From Epiperipatus broadwayi (taxonomy: Eukaryota; Onychophora; Udeonychophora; Euonychophora; Peripatidae): a DNA stretch of 64,000 nt. The stretch is from positions 26,917,053-26,981,052 of the forward strand of contig JAQFVV010012394.1 in assembly GCA_028023455.1 (NCBI GenBank), in the 5' to 3' direction. This document shows, in pieces, positions 33,081-44,497 of the stretch. Both the position numbers and the translations under genes were made by a program. Within the stretch, counting starts at the first letter, position 1. Each line of letters starts with the position of its first letter. Below the pieces are notes generated by a model that ran no database searches, had not been told where the DNA came from, and saw nothing but the letters and a program-made list of their open reading frames with translations.

Positions 33081-33771
33081 GATGATAACCAACAAGTTAA
33101 AAGTCATTGAAGACCATTGCAAAATATCAAACAGAAAAATAGATCATCATATTTGAATGTAGTTCTAGTTTATAGACTGGTTTGCATAATCATCACAAAG
33201 TTTATATCTAGAGCAGTTTTTCTTCTTTTTTTTCATTGGAGGTGGAGTGGTCCTACTTGTTTACAAATGGTTGCTATATGTATGTATCTATGTAATTAAA
33301 TGATAGTAAACTTTATGTGTTTTAATTAATTTACTAATTTTCTGTTTTTATTTTAAAATATTATTTCTAATTAATATATTTTCTACATTACAGAAACAAT
33401 GTCTGTTATTTATGATTATTTCGTTTTTTAGAAAGCAAATTTCTTTATTATAATTTACATTCATTCACATTTATCTTTGCTATTATATAGCGAGGGGAAA
33501 ACCTTTAATGTCCGACTATTTAATTTTAACTGTTTTAATCATTAATGTATTGTTAATAATAGCAAACGAAACGATAAAAACTGGTGAGAATGTATTGGAG
33601 AAAACAGGTGGACATTATAATTAAAACAATAAATTGTTTATTATATATATTTTTATTTTTTGTTACAAATCGAAACTTCAATTAACTATTCTGTCATAAT
33701 AATTAAGTTAAATTTTAGATACAAAAATATATTAAATAAGTTATAAGTATATTGTTAAAAACAAATTGAAT
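33081..33771. other. AT-rich DNA without recognisable genes
   Basis: No gene; a 60-codon ORF at 33117-33299 is not recognisable. Confidence 0.4.
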
Positions 33772-33905
33772 GGTTTATTGCACAGGACTCGTAAGACATT
33801 TGAGTTCTGGAAATGATAATAGAGCATAGCTCAGTTGATGGATTTTGAATTTCAGTCTGTGGATCACTTTTTGTTGCACCAAACCATTCCGAGGCCACAT
33901 TGTGT
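33772..33905 (-). mobile_element. tRNA-derived SINE (family SB)
   Basis: Minus strand: TGGTTTGGTGCAACAAAAAG, GATCCACAGACTGAAATTC, TTTCCAGAACTCAAATGTC, and the end AGTCCTGTGCAATAAACC match family SB in order. Confidence 0.65.
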
Positions 33906-34038
33906 AAGAAACAAAAACCAATGAACAAAATATTACCATATTTATGAAATTTAATTAATGAAATCTTAAATAGATTTGGCTATGAAATAATAATTGAAAT
34001 GGTAAATAGAATAAAATAAATGGAAAAATTTTAATACT

Positions 34039-34266
34039 GTTATAGTCCCCTGATTCTCACAAAAGGCTGACTATTTATACCCAGATCCCTGACCTTATTG
34101 AAAACCTTCGGATTCAGCAAGCATCGTTGATTATTGGCCTGTAATAATCATTGGCTATGTTTTTATCTATACATCAGCCTATTGGCTTGTGGCAAACAAT
34201 GCTTAATCCGATCAGATAAGGAGGCATCTGGAATAATCCACTTCTGAGAGAAGGGAGGACTATAAC
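34039..34266. mobile_element. MITE-like foldback element
   Basis: Ends GTTATAGTCC and its complement GGACTATAAC form a terminal inverted repeat. Inside, GGATTCAGCAAGCATCGTTG and CAAACAATGCTTAATCC pair imperfectly, so most of the 228 bases fold back. No target duplication was clear and no ORF exists. Confidence 0.55.
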
Positions 34267-35560
34267 AAATACCAAAGTAGGTCACCAATAATAACATCAA
34301 AAAATATACTGGGAGTGATAAAGCAAAGTCCCAGTGATTATTATTTTCAAAATAGTGTTACGTTTCTCAATCCATTTCAGATCATGTAAGGTATAGTATT
34401 TTAACAAATGACCACTATAATTATTATTTAAAGTAAGTCGTTATAGTATTTAGTTGGTTTATTGTCAAAAAAATTTGATAGTAAGCAAAAGTTTCTGCAT
34501 CAGATTTTGATAGCAAAAAAATTGAATTGGGGTATGTAAGATGAAGTTGATAAATGTACATTGCAATAATCATAACAATAAGATCTCTTTTGCTGGATAA
34601 ATTTCATCACTATAAATCATCTAAAAGAATACACTCTATAAGCTGTAACGTTAGATAGCAATATTATTGTAACTGAAATACGATTAGGAATTAATTACTT
34701 TGGGACGATCAGCCCTAAGCCTAAAATATTGTTTTCAAAATGAATGTTATCTCTATTTCATTTAATCTTTTTGATGGCTTTATGTATATTTAAAGACTTA
34801 ATCTTTTTTTTGTTTTGTTTTTTAATCCATTAGTTTTGCTCAATAAAAAATAATTAGAGTACTAGTTGAGTATATGCTCTATCAGATGGTTAAGCCAGTA
34901 ATTTGCTTACCAATGTAGCAAAGAAAAAACCAATCTATGTTTTATATTTTTTATAAAAAATCAAAAACTATAAAAAAACCAAGTAAAAGAAAAATAATAT
35001 GCTTGAAAACATTACAATAATTCATTTACAAAACAAACCTGAAAATAATATATTTAGCGAACCAACAATTACTGAAAAACAAATGTTTTCAGTAAGTTTA
35101 ATCAATGTTCCAGAAGAAATTTAGCAAGCACAATGTAAAACATAGATCATGCAATTCCTAAAAAAGGAATTGATGATAATAAATTCATAAATTAAAATCC
35201 AAAAAGTCATCAGTTTCTGTGGGAACTAAAAAATATTAAATTTGAAAAAATTACACACATAAATTGCTGCATGCTCATGGAGGTAAATAACATTTTAGCA
35301 ATGGGATCAAATGCTAATTCATAAAAACTTAATTTTAAAAAACAAATCTTATAATTTAATAGCAGCTCGATTTGTTTGCCTCAAAAAATGAAAATAAATG
35401 CTTTTTAATTAGTTTAATTACAAAATAGTGCATTGTTTTCAGATTTGTTTTCTACATAAATTACATTATTTTCATGTTTTCAAATACTGTATATTATATA
35501 CTTTTCTCTCTCTTTTTATATTTTTGTTTATGAAAAACTTATCAGTTAATTTAATAATTT
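34267..35560. other. AT-rich DNA without recognisable genes
   Basis: No gene or shared repeat recognised; stop-rich in all frames. Confidence 0.4.
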
Positions 35561-35633
35561 TTATTAGTCATTCATTAGACTAGAAATTATCTACTTAATG
35601 AATAATATTTCTGTACTGTAATTTTCACTACAA
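35561..35633 (-). repeat. Family B terminal fragment, copy B6
   Basis: TTAATAATTTTTATTAGTCATTCATTAGAC followed by AATAATATTTCTGTACTGTAATTTTCACTACA matches the left end of the family B element at 10.58 kb. The ribozyme and body are absent. Confidence 0.65.
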
Positions 35634-35689
35634 AAATATTATCAGTTAATTTTCCTTTACTATACTGACATATAATTTAATACACTGTA

Positions 35690-35940
35690 CAGGCTTACAC
35701 ACACCTGCACATATAATGTAATATATAAGGGATTAAGCTCAGACTTTCACACGATGCTCAACTCTCCATGTCATTTCATATTGCTAACCCACCTGATTAC
35801 ACACATAATTGAAAAGATAAATAATCACCAATCTACATATTTCATGCTAAACCAGCAATCATCAATTGGTCCAGATTATCATCCCCACACATATATACAA
35901 TCAGTGCACAACTTTATATTAAGATAGCCAATCTCATGAC
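35690..35940 (-). repeat. Hammerhead family A element, copy A1
   Basis: From the ACAGGCTTACACACACCTGC end through the tRNA-like segment (a decayed B box near 35732), the ribozyme, and TTATATTAAGATAGCCAATC. The distal half of the family A unit is missing. Confidence 0.8.
35821..35879 (-). ncRNA. Hammerhead ribozyme motif, family A, one core mutation
   Basis: Minus strand: outer helix I AUAAUC/GAUUAU, inner CCAA/UUGG, helix II UGCU/AGCA, GAAA, helix III loop AUGU. The core is UUGAUGA (C3 to U, plus 35865) and the cleavage site is AGA instead of AUH, so it is likely inactive. Confidence 0.75.
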
Positions 35941-36630
35941 ATTAAGCACTGTACTTAGCATACTGTTGAGCTTATTTCTATTATGTGCAAGTATTTCTGG
36001 TCATATCACTAACAGATATTACAGGATGAATATTCTTTTCCCATCAAACTATCTTCATTCATATTAAGACATTCATTTAATCAATCATCCAAACATTAAA
36101 TAAATCAGATGTGTAATGTTTTTGTTATATCTGATTTTTAAGAAGATTACTCTATTAAAAAGCTTTATGAAGATTGTTGAGATAAATAATTCCATCTTTC
36201 AAAATATTCTTCAACAATTATTTGTATTACTTTCTTCTCTAAATTGCTTTATTAACGTTTATGTTACATTCGTGTAATAAATCAGTTTAATATTAATAAT
36301 TATTGGCTAGTATTAATAATAACCACATCTTTTGGGTAATGTGAGGTAATAACACATAATTACATTTACCGGTCAATAGTAATTAGCAAAGAAACCTAAT
36401 AATTTAATAAACATATGTTTTATAATATTTCTTACTTTATTATTTATTAAAACATTCATACATTATAAATACTAAAAAAATTCCATATGCCTATATAAAA
36501 TACAAATAAAATCTTTTCTATAACTAACTTACATTTTCCGCCATCTTGAATATCAATCAATCCTTAAAATTTAAATCTCTTTATAATCACATTTCTATAA
36601 GCTGCTGCTGATATTCCAGAAAAAATATGT
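35941..36630. other. AT-rich DNA without recognisable genes
   Basis: No gene or shared repeat recognised. Confidence 0.4.
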
Positions 36631-36750
36631 AATATCAAACGAAATAAATATAATAATAAACATATTTTAGAATACTATAAACATGCTTATATAATTTTTA
36701 TTTATTTATTCTAGAATGTTTTAATTATTATATTTATTTCGTTTGACATT
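36631..36750. repeat. Inverted repeat with 44-bp arms
   Basis: Arms 36631-36674 and 36708-36750 (ATATCAAACGAAATAAATAT and its complement, then AACATATTTTAGAAT) pair with few mismatches around a 33-base centre. Confidence 0.8.
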
Positions 36751-37499
36751 ATATATCTTATTATATAGTTATAAACAAATTATTTTTGCAGGAAAAGCTT
36801 TTGTGGCATTTAGAATTACAATTTGAATTACAATCATCTATACAATTGTAATCCTTCACCATCTAAATTAGAATTCTTGCGAGAACATTCTCTTAGATTT
36901 TTTTCAATATCCAAAACTTCTTTAATTGCAACAAATCCCCATTAAGCATAGTTAACATAAAATTTAATAAAAACAATAGATGTTCGTATTAGCAGCAGAT
37001 ATAAACAAACAATAGCAATCTCATATTGATGTCACAGAATATCTAGATTATCAATGTCTAATGATTGCTTACATCACAGCATCAACTACATATTAAGAGC
37101 CATTTTTAAACACGTGACAATTCCTACAAAAAATATAATTAAGGTTAAAATCAAAAATAAATTCATATTTATGACAATTATCTATTGGTTAATTTATTTT
37201 GTTAATTTATCCTTCAAAAATTAAATTGGCATGCGTTTTTTAACAAATATTTATATTTATGGTTGTGGTATCTCTCAGATCTTAGTTAAGCCTCCAACTG
37301 GATATATTGCAAATTATTCCATTCAACATTGATAGTTGTGAAATATTAATAACCACCAGTACATGTGATAAATTCTTGTAAATTATTCACTTTAACCTTT
37401 TCATTTGGTTAGTATTAATATTATCCAATTATTATTAATATAAACCAATTAATCACTTGAACGATAACATATATACAGGATATTAAACTGAAAATTGAC
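36751..37499. other. AT-rich DNA without recognisable genes
   Basis: No gene recognised; the left part follows a 44-bp inverted repeat and is otherwise featureless. Confidence 0.4.
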
Positions 37500-37830
37500 A
37501 AGTGGCTAATTCTCTCCAAGCTTTCTACAGTGCCATCTCCATATCAGTGTTGTGTTATGTAGCAACATTGTTCAGCTATTCACCAAAAATATTTAAAGTG
37601 CTAGTATCTGGTTAACAAATTATGGCATGAAAGGTGAGTGTATTTCTTACCGTAACCCACAATGTAACAACACATTATGTAAAATGTTTTAAATTGAGAA
37701 AAAATGCTAATGAAATGTTTAAAATGATTCAAACTATATTAGTGAAACCATGAGTTATAAGCATGTTTTTTGCAAGCTTTTGAGATGGCAATTCATAAAG
37801 GTGACATATTGTTAGATTCAGATATTATAA
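37500..37830 (+). pseudogene. Second mariner-type fragment
   Basis: A leader with GTTCAGCTATTCACCAAAAA is similar to that before the mariner fragment at 14.1 kb. Then come codons for NANEMFKMIQTI and, after a frame break, MSYKHVF, which matches the EMFxMIQxxx...AMSxxxVF region of the helix-turn-helix. It is more decayed than the first copy. Confidence 0.55.
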
Positions 37831-38744
37831 TAGTTCCTTAAAATTTTTGCAATTATATCACCATGTGTTGCTTCAGATATGGCATTTAAAGCAGCTTGGA
37901 GAAAAAACCAACCATCTTTTCACTGATCATATTATAAAAGCAATACTAATACAAATTCATATTCAAATAAACACTTAAAAAGTTAATACAACTTTAATGC
38001 ATTTTCAATGCTGATTATTCTGATCAAAAATAATCATTATAATAAAAAGAAAATAGAAATGTAGCACTTAAAATTATATTGAATAGAAATGAGGGAGGGA
38101 GGTAGGCAATGGCAAATTAACAATAATGATGACCTGGCAGGTTAACCCACTTTACTTTTAAGCAGAAAGTTAACATGCATAAATATAAACCAAAATAGCT
38201 TTTTATTACATAAAACACATCTAATCGATTGTTGTCACAAGCAGCCATTTCCCCCCACTGCAATAGGCCATTGCTATTTCTGTTATATATTTAATGAATA
38301 GTAGCTTATAAATTTTTCCATTTTTAAAAAAAATATATTAAATATGTTAAAAACAAAAAAATAATATATCAATTTTGAAAATAAAAAGAATAAGAACCAA
38401 AAAAAGTATAAGAGTAATAATCAAACAAAAGATTTTGTTTTTAGCCTTAAAGCTAAAAAATATATATTCATGCAATGAAATTATTAAATATATTAAAATT
38501 CCACTTATAATTACAAAAAAATAATAGTGAAGTGTGCATATCTTATTTAACAGGTATTTCTAATTAAACATCAGGTTCTTTATATTTGCCGTCACTGATT
38601 TCTAATAATGATAAAAAATATTCAAATAAAATCTAAGTTGATACATCACATATACAAATGTTTAATTTTACAAAACACAAAGATAAATAAATTATGTATA
38701 AAAAGATGCATTTTTCAATTTAAAAAGTCAACTGCAGTTGTTAG
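37831..38744. other. AT-rich DNA without recognisable genes
   Basis: No gene or shared repeat recognised. Confidence 0.4.
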
Positions 38745-38850
38745 TTTTGTACTTTGAAAGTAGATACAAGATTTTTCAAAGCTCTGAAGAAGACTGCTAA
38801 TCAGTTGAAACATCCAAATATCAATAAAACATTGTGTAAAACCTATAATG
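38745..38850 (+). ncRNA. Hammerhead-like motif, family C (Penelope-type form)
   Basis: CUGAAGA (38784-38790), helix II ACUG/CAGU around CUAAU, GAAA (38817-38820), then CA and UC, giving a one-pair helix III. This matches the reduced hammerhead form of Penelope-like elements and the copies at 53.8-53.9 kb. Helix I pairing is poor, so activity is unlikely. Confidence 0.5.
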
Positions 38851-39439
38851 ATAATTTTTTTTTGTAAATATATTGGATATTCTGTTGATACTATGCTATA
38901 TACACTTTTTAAAAAAGACCATGGTGAAAAGGTGGTTATATCTAAGTACAAAGAGATTACAATAGAAGCTGATTTTATAATTGATGATAAAAACATTTTC
39001 TTTTTTACCTCCTTGAATTGTCCACTGCATACTAATCTTGGTGCTAATTGCTATGAAAAGCTTGGAAAAGAATTTAGATATAGGGAAAATAATCTATACT
39101 AAAAAATGTGCATTAATAGCAGTACACTACATTTCTACTGTAAGAATGAGTAAACACTGTAGCAGATAAGTAGTAAACTAGATTCCTGCCTTAGTTTCTG
39201 ACAATTGGTCTTTTTGATATGAAAATGATCAGTAATGCTCAATACATGATGTTTTCGGAGACTTTCTAGGAATGTGAAAGTTAGATAACAAAAAAAAAGG
39301 ATTTTAAAAAGTATTAAATTAAATGGATTACTTCTTGAAAATTCATACAAAAAGTTGACCATCAGAAGTAATGGTTATTATATCCACAATCTTGCACTAA
39401 ACTACACAGGACAAAATAATCAAATGTTTTACTCTTCAG
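38851..39439. other. Unassigned DNA with overlapping short ORFs
   Basis: An 84-codon plus-strand ORF (38848-39102) and a 93-codon minus-strand ORF overlap it. The plus product contains LFKKDHGEKVVISKYKEITI and is less biased than most chance ORFs here, but I recognise no family and there is no supporting context. Confidence 0.25.
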
Positions 39440-39650
39440 CAGTTGATAAGAAGTTGGAGCCAGAAGTGATAGGACTGAGTCACATCTTTTGACTTTGAGC
39501 TCTAATCTATTGCACCAAGCAATGTAGGGCAGAAGGTTTTAATATATTTTTAAACTGTTAGGACTGAGTCACATCTTTTGACTTTGAGCTCTAATCTATT
39601 GCACCAAGCAATGTAGGGCAGAAGGTTTTAATATATTTTTAAACTGTTGA
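39440..39650 (-). mobile_element. SINE (family SB) with internal 89-bp duplication
   Basis: Family SB landmarks in reverse: TTGGAGCCAGAAGTGATAGG, GACTTTGAGCTCTAATCTAT, and GCACCAAGCAATGTAGGGCA. The segment 39471-39559 is repeated identically or nearly so at 39560-39648, a tandem duplication of most of the SINE that must be recent. Confidence 0.75.
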
Positions 39651-39659
39651 GAAGATTTT

Positions 39660-40184
39660 TGATGGTTTGTAGATCACACTCAAATTATCTTTATTGTCAA
39701 ATGATTTAATTTCTCAAAAAACTATATAGCAGAGATTATTAAAGAAGTAAAAGAAAGGAAAAATATTGAGATAGATAGATATACTGTTATGATAATGAAT
39801 GTGAATATTAGATACTTGAAAAGTTATACAGTAGGTCATGCTGGAACAATGTGACATCATTTGATAATAACAATATTGTTATAAAATCTATACTAACATT
39901 ATTTCATATTACTGTAAATAATTCCTCATTTTAATAAGTAAAAAAGATGTAAGTATTTCTAACCATCTGTAAGCCAAAAGTATTTAACAGTGGCTTTCAT
40001 AGATAAACAGAAAAAAAATGCATTATTTGTAAATTTTCTGCTGGTGTTGGTTTGAATGAATTTCCAACTTGTTTTACCTTCTAGCTATGAAAAATAACTA
40101 CATCCTCGTTTATTGACCAATACTGGAGTTATCTGCAAAAAACCCAAAGCCTGATTGAAAAATGAAAAAAAATGCCAGTTTTAC
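39660..40184. other. AT-rich DNA without recognisable genes
   Basis: No gene recognised in this stretch. Confidence 0.4.
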
Positions 40185-40245
40185 TCAAACTGGATTCGAA
40201 CCCAGGTTATTGCTTTTCTTACACAAGCAACTAACATACTTATGT
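40185..40245 (-). repeat. tRNA-like fragment with B box
   Basis: Minus strand: TTGCTTGTGTAAGAAAAGCA makes an anticodon-arm-like hairpin and is followed by CTGGGTTCGAATCCAG, a perfect B box and T arm. No acceptor or D arm is found, so this is a tRNA-derived fragment, probably the head of a SINE. Confidence 0.55.
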
Positions 40246-41864
40246 ATATCTGTAAATAACTTTTTCAGTTTAATACTTAAAATATTACGTTCAGTAAATT
40301 CCAGAGAAAATTGGAACATAGATCTTACAAGATATAATCTCCCTACCCTATATATAAAGTTTGATATAACAGACTCTTCGCACAATAGTTTTCAAAAAAA
40401 CCCTACACTTATAATATGAGAATACTCCTCAGAAATCAAGGATACACACCCAAGTATATATGATAATTAATGTTCTTAATTATTTAAAACTGTCAAAAAT
40501 GTAAATCCAACTTGTGCATCAATTATGTAATCAAGAGAAAATAAGTTGGTCAAAAAACATCAGCAGTTTTACATATTATGACAATGTTTACCTTTATCTG
40601 AAGACAATTAAATTGAATAATTATTACTTGAGAGGTCATGGGCTGTTCAAGTATTAATAGTGATAAAGATTGGGTTTCCATCTGGGAATCTCTCTGTTTA
40701 TTGAGTCAAAGACTGTCCACTTATTAGGAAAATTAAAAGGACAGAATAAAAAGATTGGTTTTACTAGTTATGTTAATCAAATCTTTGGTTGTACTGTCTT
40801 AAGTTGCCTTTGCTCAAAAAATATTAGCATAAATGATGGATCTAAGAAGTTTGTGAATGATGCAAAAATGTAAACCAGAGCAAGAATTTGGGTCAGGTGG
40901 TGCTCGATATTCTAATAATAAAAATGTGGGATTATGGGTACATAAAAAAAAGATTATGATCAAAAAAATTAAATAGCAGAGAAAAAATAATTGGTAACTA
41001 ATTCTGGTTTGTAATAATCGAACTTAATCCATTTTAAGCAAAAGATGCAACATGCAGGATGAATAATGAAGTTCCTTATGAGAAAAAATGGAGAAAATGA
41101 TAGTAATATTTGAAATATATAAATTATAGAAAGATTTAAAATTTTATTATATGAAATAATTTTTAGGAGCGATAAAAATCTCTCAACCTGCCGTTTTGTT
41201 GCATTGTGACCTACTGCGGGATAGTTAATTGTGTTTAACAAAAGGCATGTTGGGAGATTTTAATTCCTCTTAACCTTTTGAAACTGAATGGATGCCATTT
41301 TGAATTTTAAACGAATGGATTAAGATACAATTTATACAATCTCTTAAGAATTAATGCACTAAATGTGAAGGGCTGTATGTAGTTAAAAAATAAAAATACT
41401 ATGCAATGTCATAATGCTGAGAAAATGATTATTACTCTTAAAAAATATTAGAAAAATTACTTTTTTAACACTTTTACAAATGCTTACTTTGATATAGATT
41501 CACAAATTCTAAATTTTGAAAGTTAAATTTTAATCTGACACTTTTATAGACACCTTAATCAGATTCTTTATGAAATTAAAAAAAAAAGATATATAACATG
41601 ACTTACCTGAAATAATTCTTAATTACAACACACTAAAAATAAGACACGCTGAAGAATTTCATTTTTTTTAGCTAATTCAGATCTTGTCCTTCTATGCAGC
41701 CATCTGCTGCACATATGCTTCTTTCTAAGGTAAAATAATATTTCACAATAAGTATTGTATATCAGATATTAGGCATTGTATATTTTGTATTATGTAAACA
41801 GAACATTAATTAATTGTAATCAATTATAAAAATAAAATTAATTATAAAATAATTAATATTTGAA
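40246..41864. other. AT-rich DNA with unrecognised short ORFs
   Basis: ORFs of 67 codons (40670-40873) and 90 codons (40969-41241, minus) show no recognised domain. No shared repeats. Poly-A and poly-T runs are frequent. Confidence 0.4.
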
Positions 41865-41970
41865 ATACAGGCACTCTTCATATAGCTGGAGCCTAACTGT
41901 AAATATAGGGGATTTGAACTCAGACTTTCAAGCACCTTTCAACTATCCACACTATCTCATATCACTGATA

Positions 41971-42026
41971 CACATGATTACACATATTTCGTGCTGAACC
42001 AGCACTCATCAGTTGGTCCAGATTTG
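41971..42026 (-). ncRNA. Hammerhead core, family A, helix I 3' strand deleted
   Basis: Minus strand: CCAA before a canonical CUGAUGAG (plus 42006-42012), helix II UGCUG-GUU-CAGCA, CGAAA, and AUAUGU. After this the sequence jumps to GUAAUCAUGUG, so the expected cleavage site and the UUGG...GAUUA strand of helix I are missing. The same deletion occurs at 43.8 kb. Confidence 0.7.
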
Positions 42027-42583
42027 CTCTCACACACATATATATAATCATTGCTCAGTTTATATTAAGATAGCAAATCTTCATACCTTCATGGACAGGC
42101 TTCAATCTACTCCAACTCTTCAGCCATCCATAGCATTGAAAATCTGATGATGGAAAGCCCAAATCCCATACTGATGCCAATATTGTTGTCATGCCCATGT
42201 TGACCTCAAGTCACTCTGACCCTTCGTGTACAGGACCATATTCATTTAAATACATAGAAGAGGGATGGATAGAATGCAGGCTTAATAAAGAGTGCCTGTA
42301 TTATAAATATTACACATTAAGCCTGCATCCTGCCCATCCCTCTTCTATGTATTTAAATGGATATGGTCCTGTACATGAGGAGTCAGAATGACTTGAGGTC
42401 AACATGGGCATGACAGCAATATTGGCATCAGTATGGGATTTAGGCTTACCATGATCAGAATTTTCAATGGTATGGATGGCTGAAGAGTTGGAGGTTAGAG
42501 TAGATTGAAGCCTGTCCATTAAGGTATCAAGATTTGCTATCTTAATATAAACTGAGCACTGATTATATATATGTGTGAGAGAT

Positions 42584-42643
42584 AATAATCAGGACCAACT
42601 GATGAGTGCTGGTTCAGCCAAAATATGTACATTGGTGATTATT
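42584..42643 (+). ncRNA. Hammerhead motif, family A, degenerate
   Basis: Outer helix I AAUAAUC/GAUUAUU and inner CCAA/UUGG are perfect and the core CUGAUGA (42599-42605) is intact. The helix II 3' arm has lost its end and GAAA reads AAAA (CAGCCAAAAU), and the cleavage triplet is ACA. Inactive by these changes. Confidence 0.75.
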
Positions 42644-42724
42644 GATCTTTTCTACATGTGTGTGATCATGTGCATCAGTGATATGAGATAGGTGGATAGT
42701 TGAAAGATGCTTGAAAGTCTGAGT

Positions 42725-42740
42725 TCAAATCCCTCTATTT
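42725..42740 (+). promoter_or_regulatory. B-box-like element in family A unit
   Basis: TGAGTTCAAATCCC, close to the pol III B box GGTTCGANTCC. The matching element in the left arm lies at 41911-41925 and a better one (GAGTTCGATTCCC) in the copy at 43.7 kb. It suggests pol III transcription of family A. Confidence 0.45.
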
Positions 42741-42745
42741 ATAAA

Positions 42746-43671
42746 ATAATTGCAAAAAAATAATATATAATGTAAAAGAGCAAAGAGAAAAAAATGATAA
42801 GATGAAAGACTAAATACTTTTTTAAGGATATATGTATATATTTCTGCACATATTGATAACAAAATAAGAAAAATGTTTTTTTTTTTCAATTTAGTGCAAT
42901 ATAAAATATTAACGAAAATAGAAAAAAATCCCCATAGATTGCAAAAAATAAAATATAATTGATGTACATGACAAAGATATACGATACAGATCCATACAAA
43001 AGACATGTGAAATACTACTTACAGTAAGATATGACAATGACAAATTTGATCTTTTCATTATAATCATTATTTACAATATATATATATTTATACTACAACT
43101 GACAGAAAATATTATTTTCATATAAAATTACAATTGGCCAAGTTCTAGGCATTTGGAGTTATTTATGTATTGGATCACAGACATTCTACAACACAAAACA
43201 AATCTTTCTTCTGCAGCAATATAAATTATTTATATTAAAAAAAAAAACATTGTATAGTTACAGGTGATAAAAAATATTATCTCTGAAATATATTTATAAC
43301 TGACTAAGGTCTAAACACAATGAATTACATATATGCATCGGAACATAAACAGTCATTCCACAACACAAAATACATTTTTATTCTACAGTATTATAAATTA
43401 TTTATATAAAAAAATATGAAAAATATTATATATTTACAGTTGGTGGAAATGATTATTCCTGCAGTTTTATATAATTTCGATTACTTAGATTACAAGCCCT
43501 CTGATTACAATGTATACGTATCGGAATAATCTTTATTTTTCGGCAAAAAAAAAAAAAAACCGTTAATTCTTTTCCGTGAAGTTTTTTTTTTAAAAATCAA
43601 AAACCTATTTTCATTAAAATATTCATAAAAACGCAATTTTTAAAATATAGAATAAAACGAAAACACTGTTA
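42746..43671. other. AT-rich DNA without recognisable genes
   Basis: Contains poly-A runs, repeated TATTAT/TATAAATTATTTATAT segments at 43217 and 43391 (diverged ~120-base direct similarity around GCAATATAAATTATTTATAT), and no gene. Confidence 0.4.
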
Positions 43672-43970
43672 TTTAATACAGGCTTACACACACCTGCACA
43701 TATAATGTAATATATAAGGGAATCGAACTCAGACTTTCACATGATCCTCAACTCTCCATGCCATCTCATATTGCTGACCCACCTGATTACAATAAGTATT
43801 TCATGCTAAACCAGCAATCATCAGTTGGTTCAGATTATTATCTGCATACATATATACAATCAGTGCTCAGCATTATATTACGATAGCCAATCTTCATACT
43901 TCAATGGACAGGCTTCAAATTACTCCAATCCACAACTCTTCAGATAATGATGCATTCTACTTGTCGGTAC
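43672..43970 (-). repeat. Hammerhead family A element, copy A4
   Basis: Minus-strand copy from the ACAGGCTTACACACACCTGC end through B box (GAGTTCGATTCCC, plus 43718-43730), A-box-like TGGCATGGAGAGTTGAGG, ribozyme and ATTATATTACGATAGCCAAT to TGGACAGGCTTCAA. It has the best preserved pol III-like boxes of the family. Confidence 0.8.
43783..43839 (-). ncRNA. Hammerhead core, family A, helix I 3' strand deleted
   Basis: Minus strand: AAUAAUC, CCAA, intact CUGAUGA (plus 43818-43824), helix II UGCU/AGCA, GAAA, loop ACUU, AUU, then GUAAUC instead of UUGGUGAUUAU. About 30 bases present in the 35.8-kb copy are missing. Confidence 0.7.
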
Positions 43971-44497
43971 TCCTTACAGTTTACGCGCAATCGTGATTTA
44001 AAGTCAATGATTGGTTAAAATTCTAACTTAAGTTGCATTCGCGGAGCACTCAAGGGACAAGGACTCAAATATGTAGTTAAAATATACATAATACAATAAA
44101 TATGAAGGATGAGATAGTAAAATATCACAAAAAATAGTAAAAGGATAATAATTCAATCCTTTGCCTCATCAACACTTTTTTTTTTACGACTGCTGAAATC
44201 TTAAAAGCTAAGGTCTGATTTATTGACAAAACCAGTTATCTGTTGAATGGTAAAAATTTTATCAGTTCTTTTATTAGAAACACTTAAAAGAAACATTTAA
44301 TAAATCAATAAGTTGTGGCAATAATAATGTTGCAAAAATTTACATAAAATTAAATCTTTAACAAAATGATAAAGATATCCTATACTAATTAACAATACTT
44401 TTTTCCTCAAATCACAAAACTTCAAACACATGCATCGTATATACACAAATAACGGTATAATACACGCAATTTCATCATAGTGAAAATCAAATAATCA
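43971..44497. other. AT-rich DNA without recognisable genes
   Basis: No gene or shared repeat recognised. Confidence 0.4.

Larger units (their letters stand above)
41865..42745. repeat. Large palindrome of two family A hammerhead units
   Basis: Arms 41899-42286 (minus unit) and 42317-42745 (plus unit) are close inverted copies around a 30-base centre. Each unit runs from the tRNA-like segment, through a hammerhead core, through GGCTTCAATCTACTC and TCAACATGGGCATGAC, to GCAGGCTTAAT at the centre. The left unit is also bounded by TACAGGCACTCTT and its complement AAGAGTGCCTGTA. Two short ORFs (66 and 69 codons) over the arms are repeat products. Confidence 0.9.

Noticed and set aside
38848-39102. 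84-codon ORF as a host gene
   Set aside because: No recognisable domain, overlaps an equally long antisense ORF, and no exon or promoter signal.
40185-40245. A real tRNA gene
   Set aside because: Only the T arm and an anticodon-like hairpin are visible; no D arm or acceptor stem could be paired.
42191-42519. Opposed ORFs of 66 and 69 codons with similar peptides
   Set aside because: They are the two arms of the family A palindrome and repeat each other for that reason.
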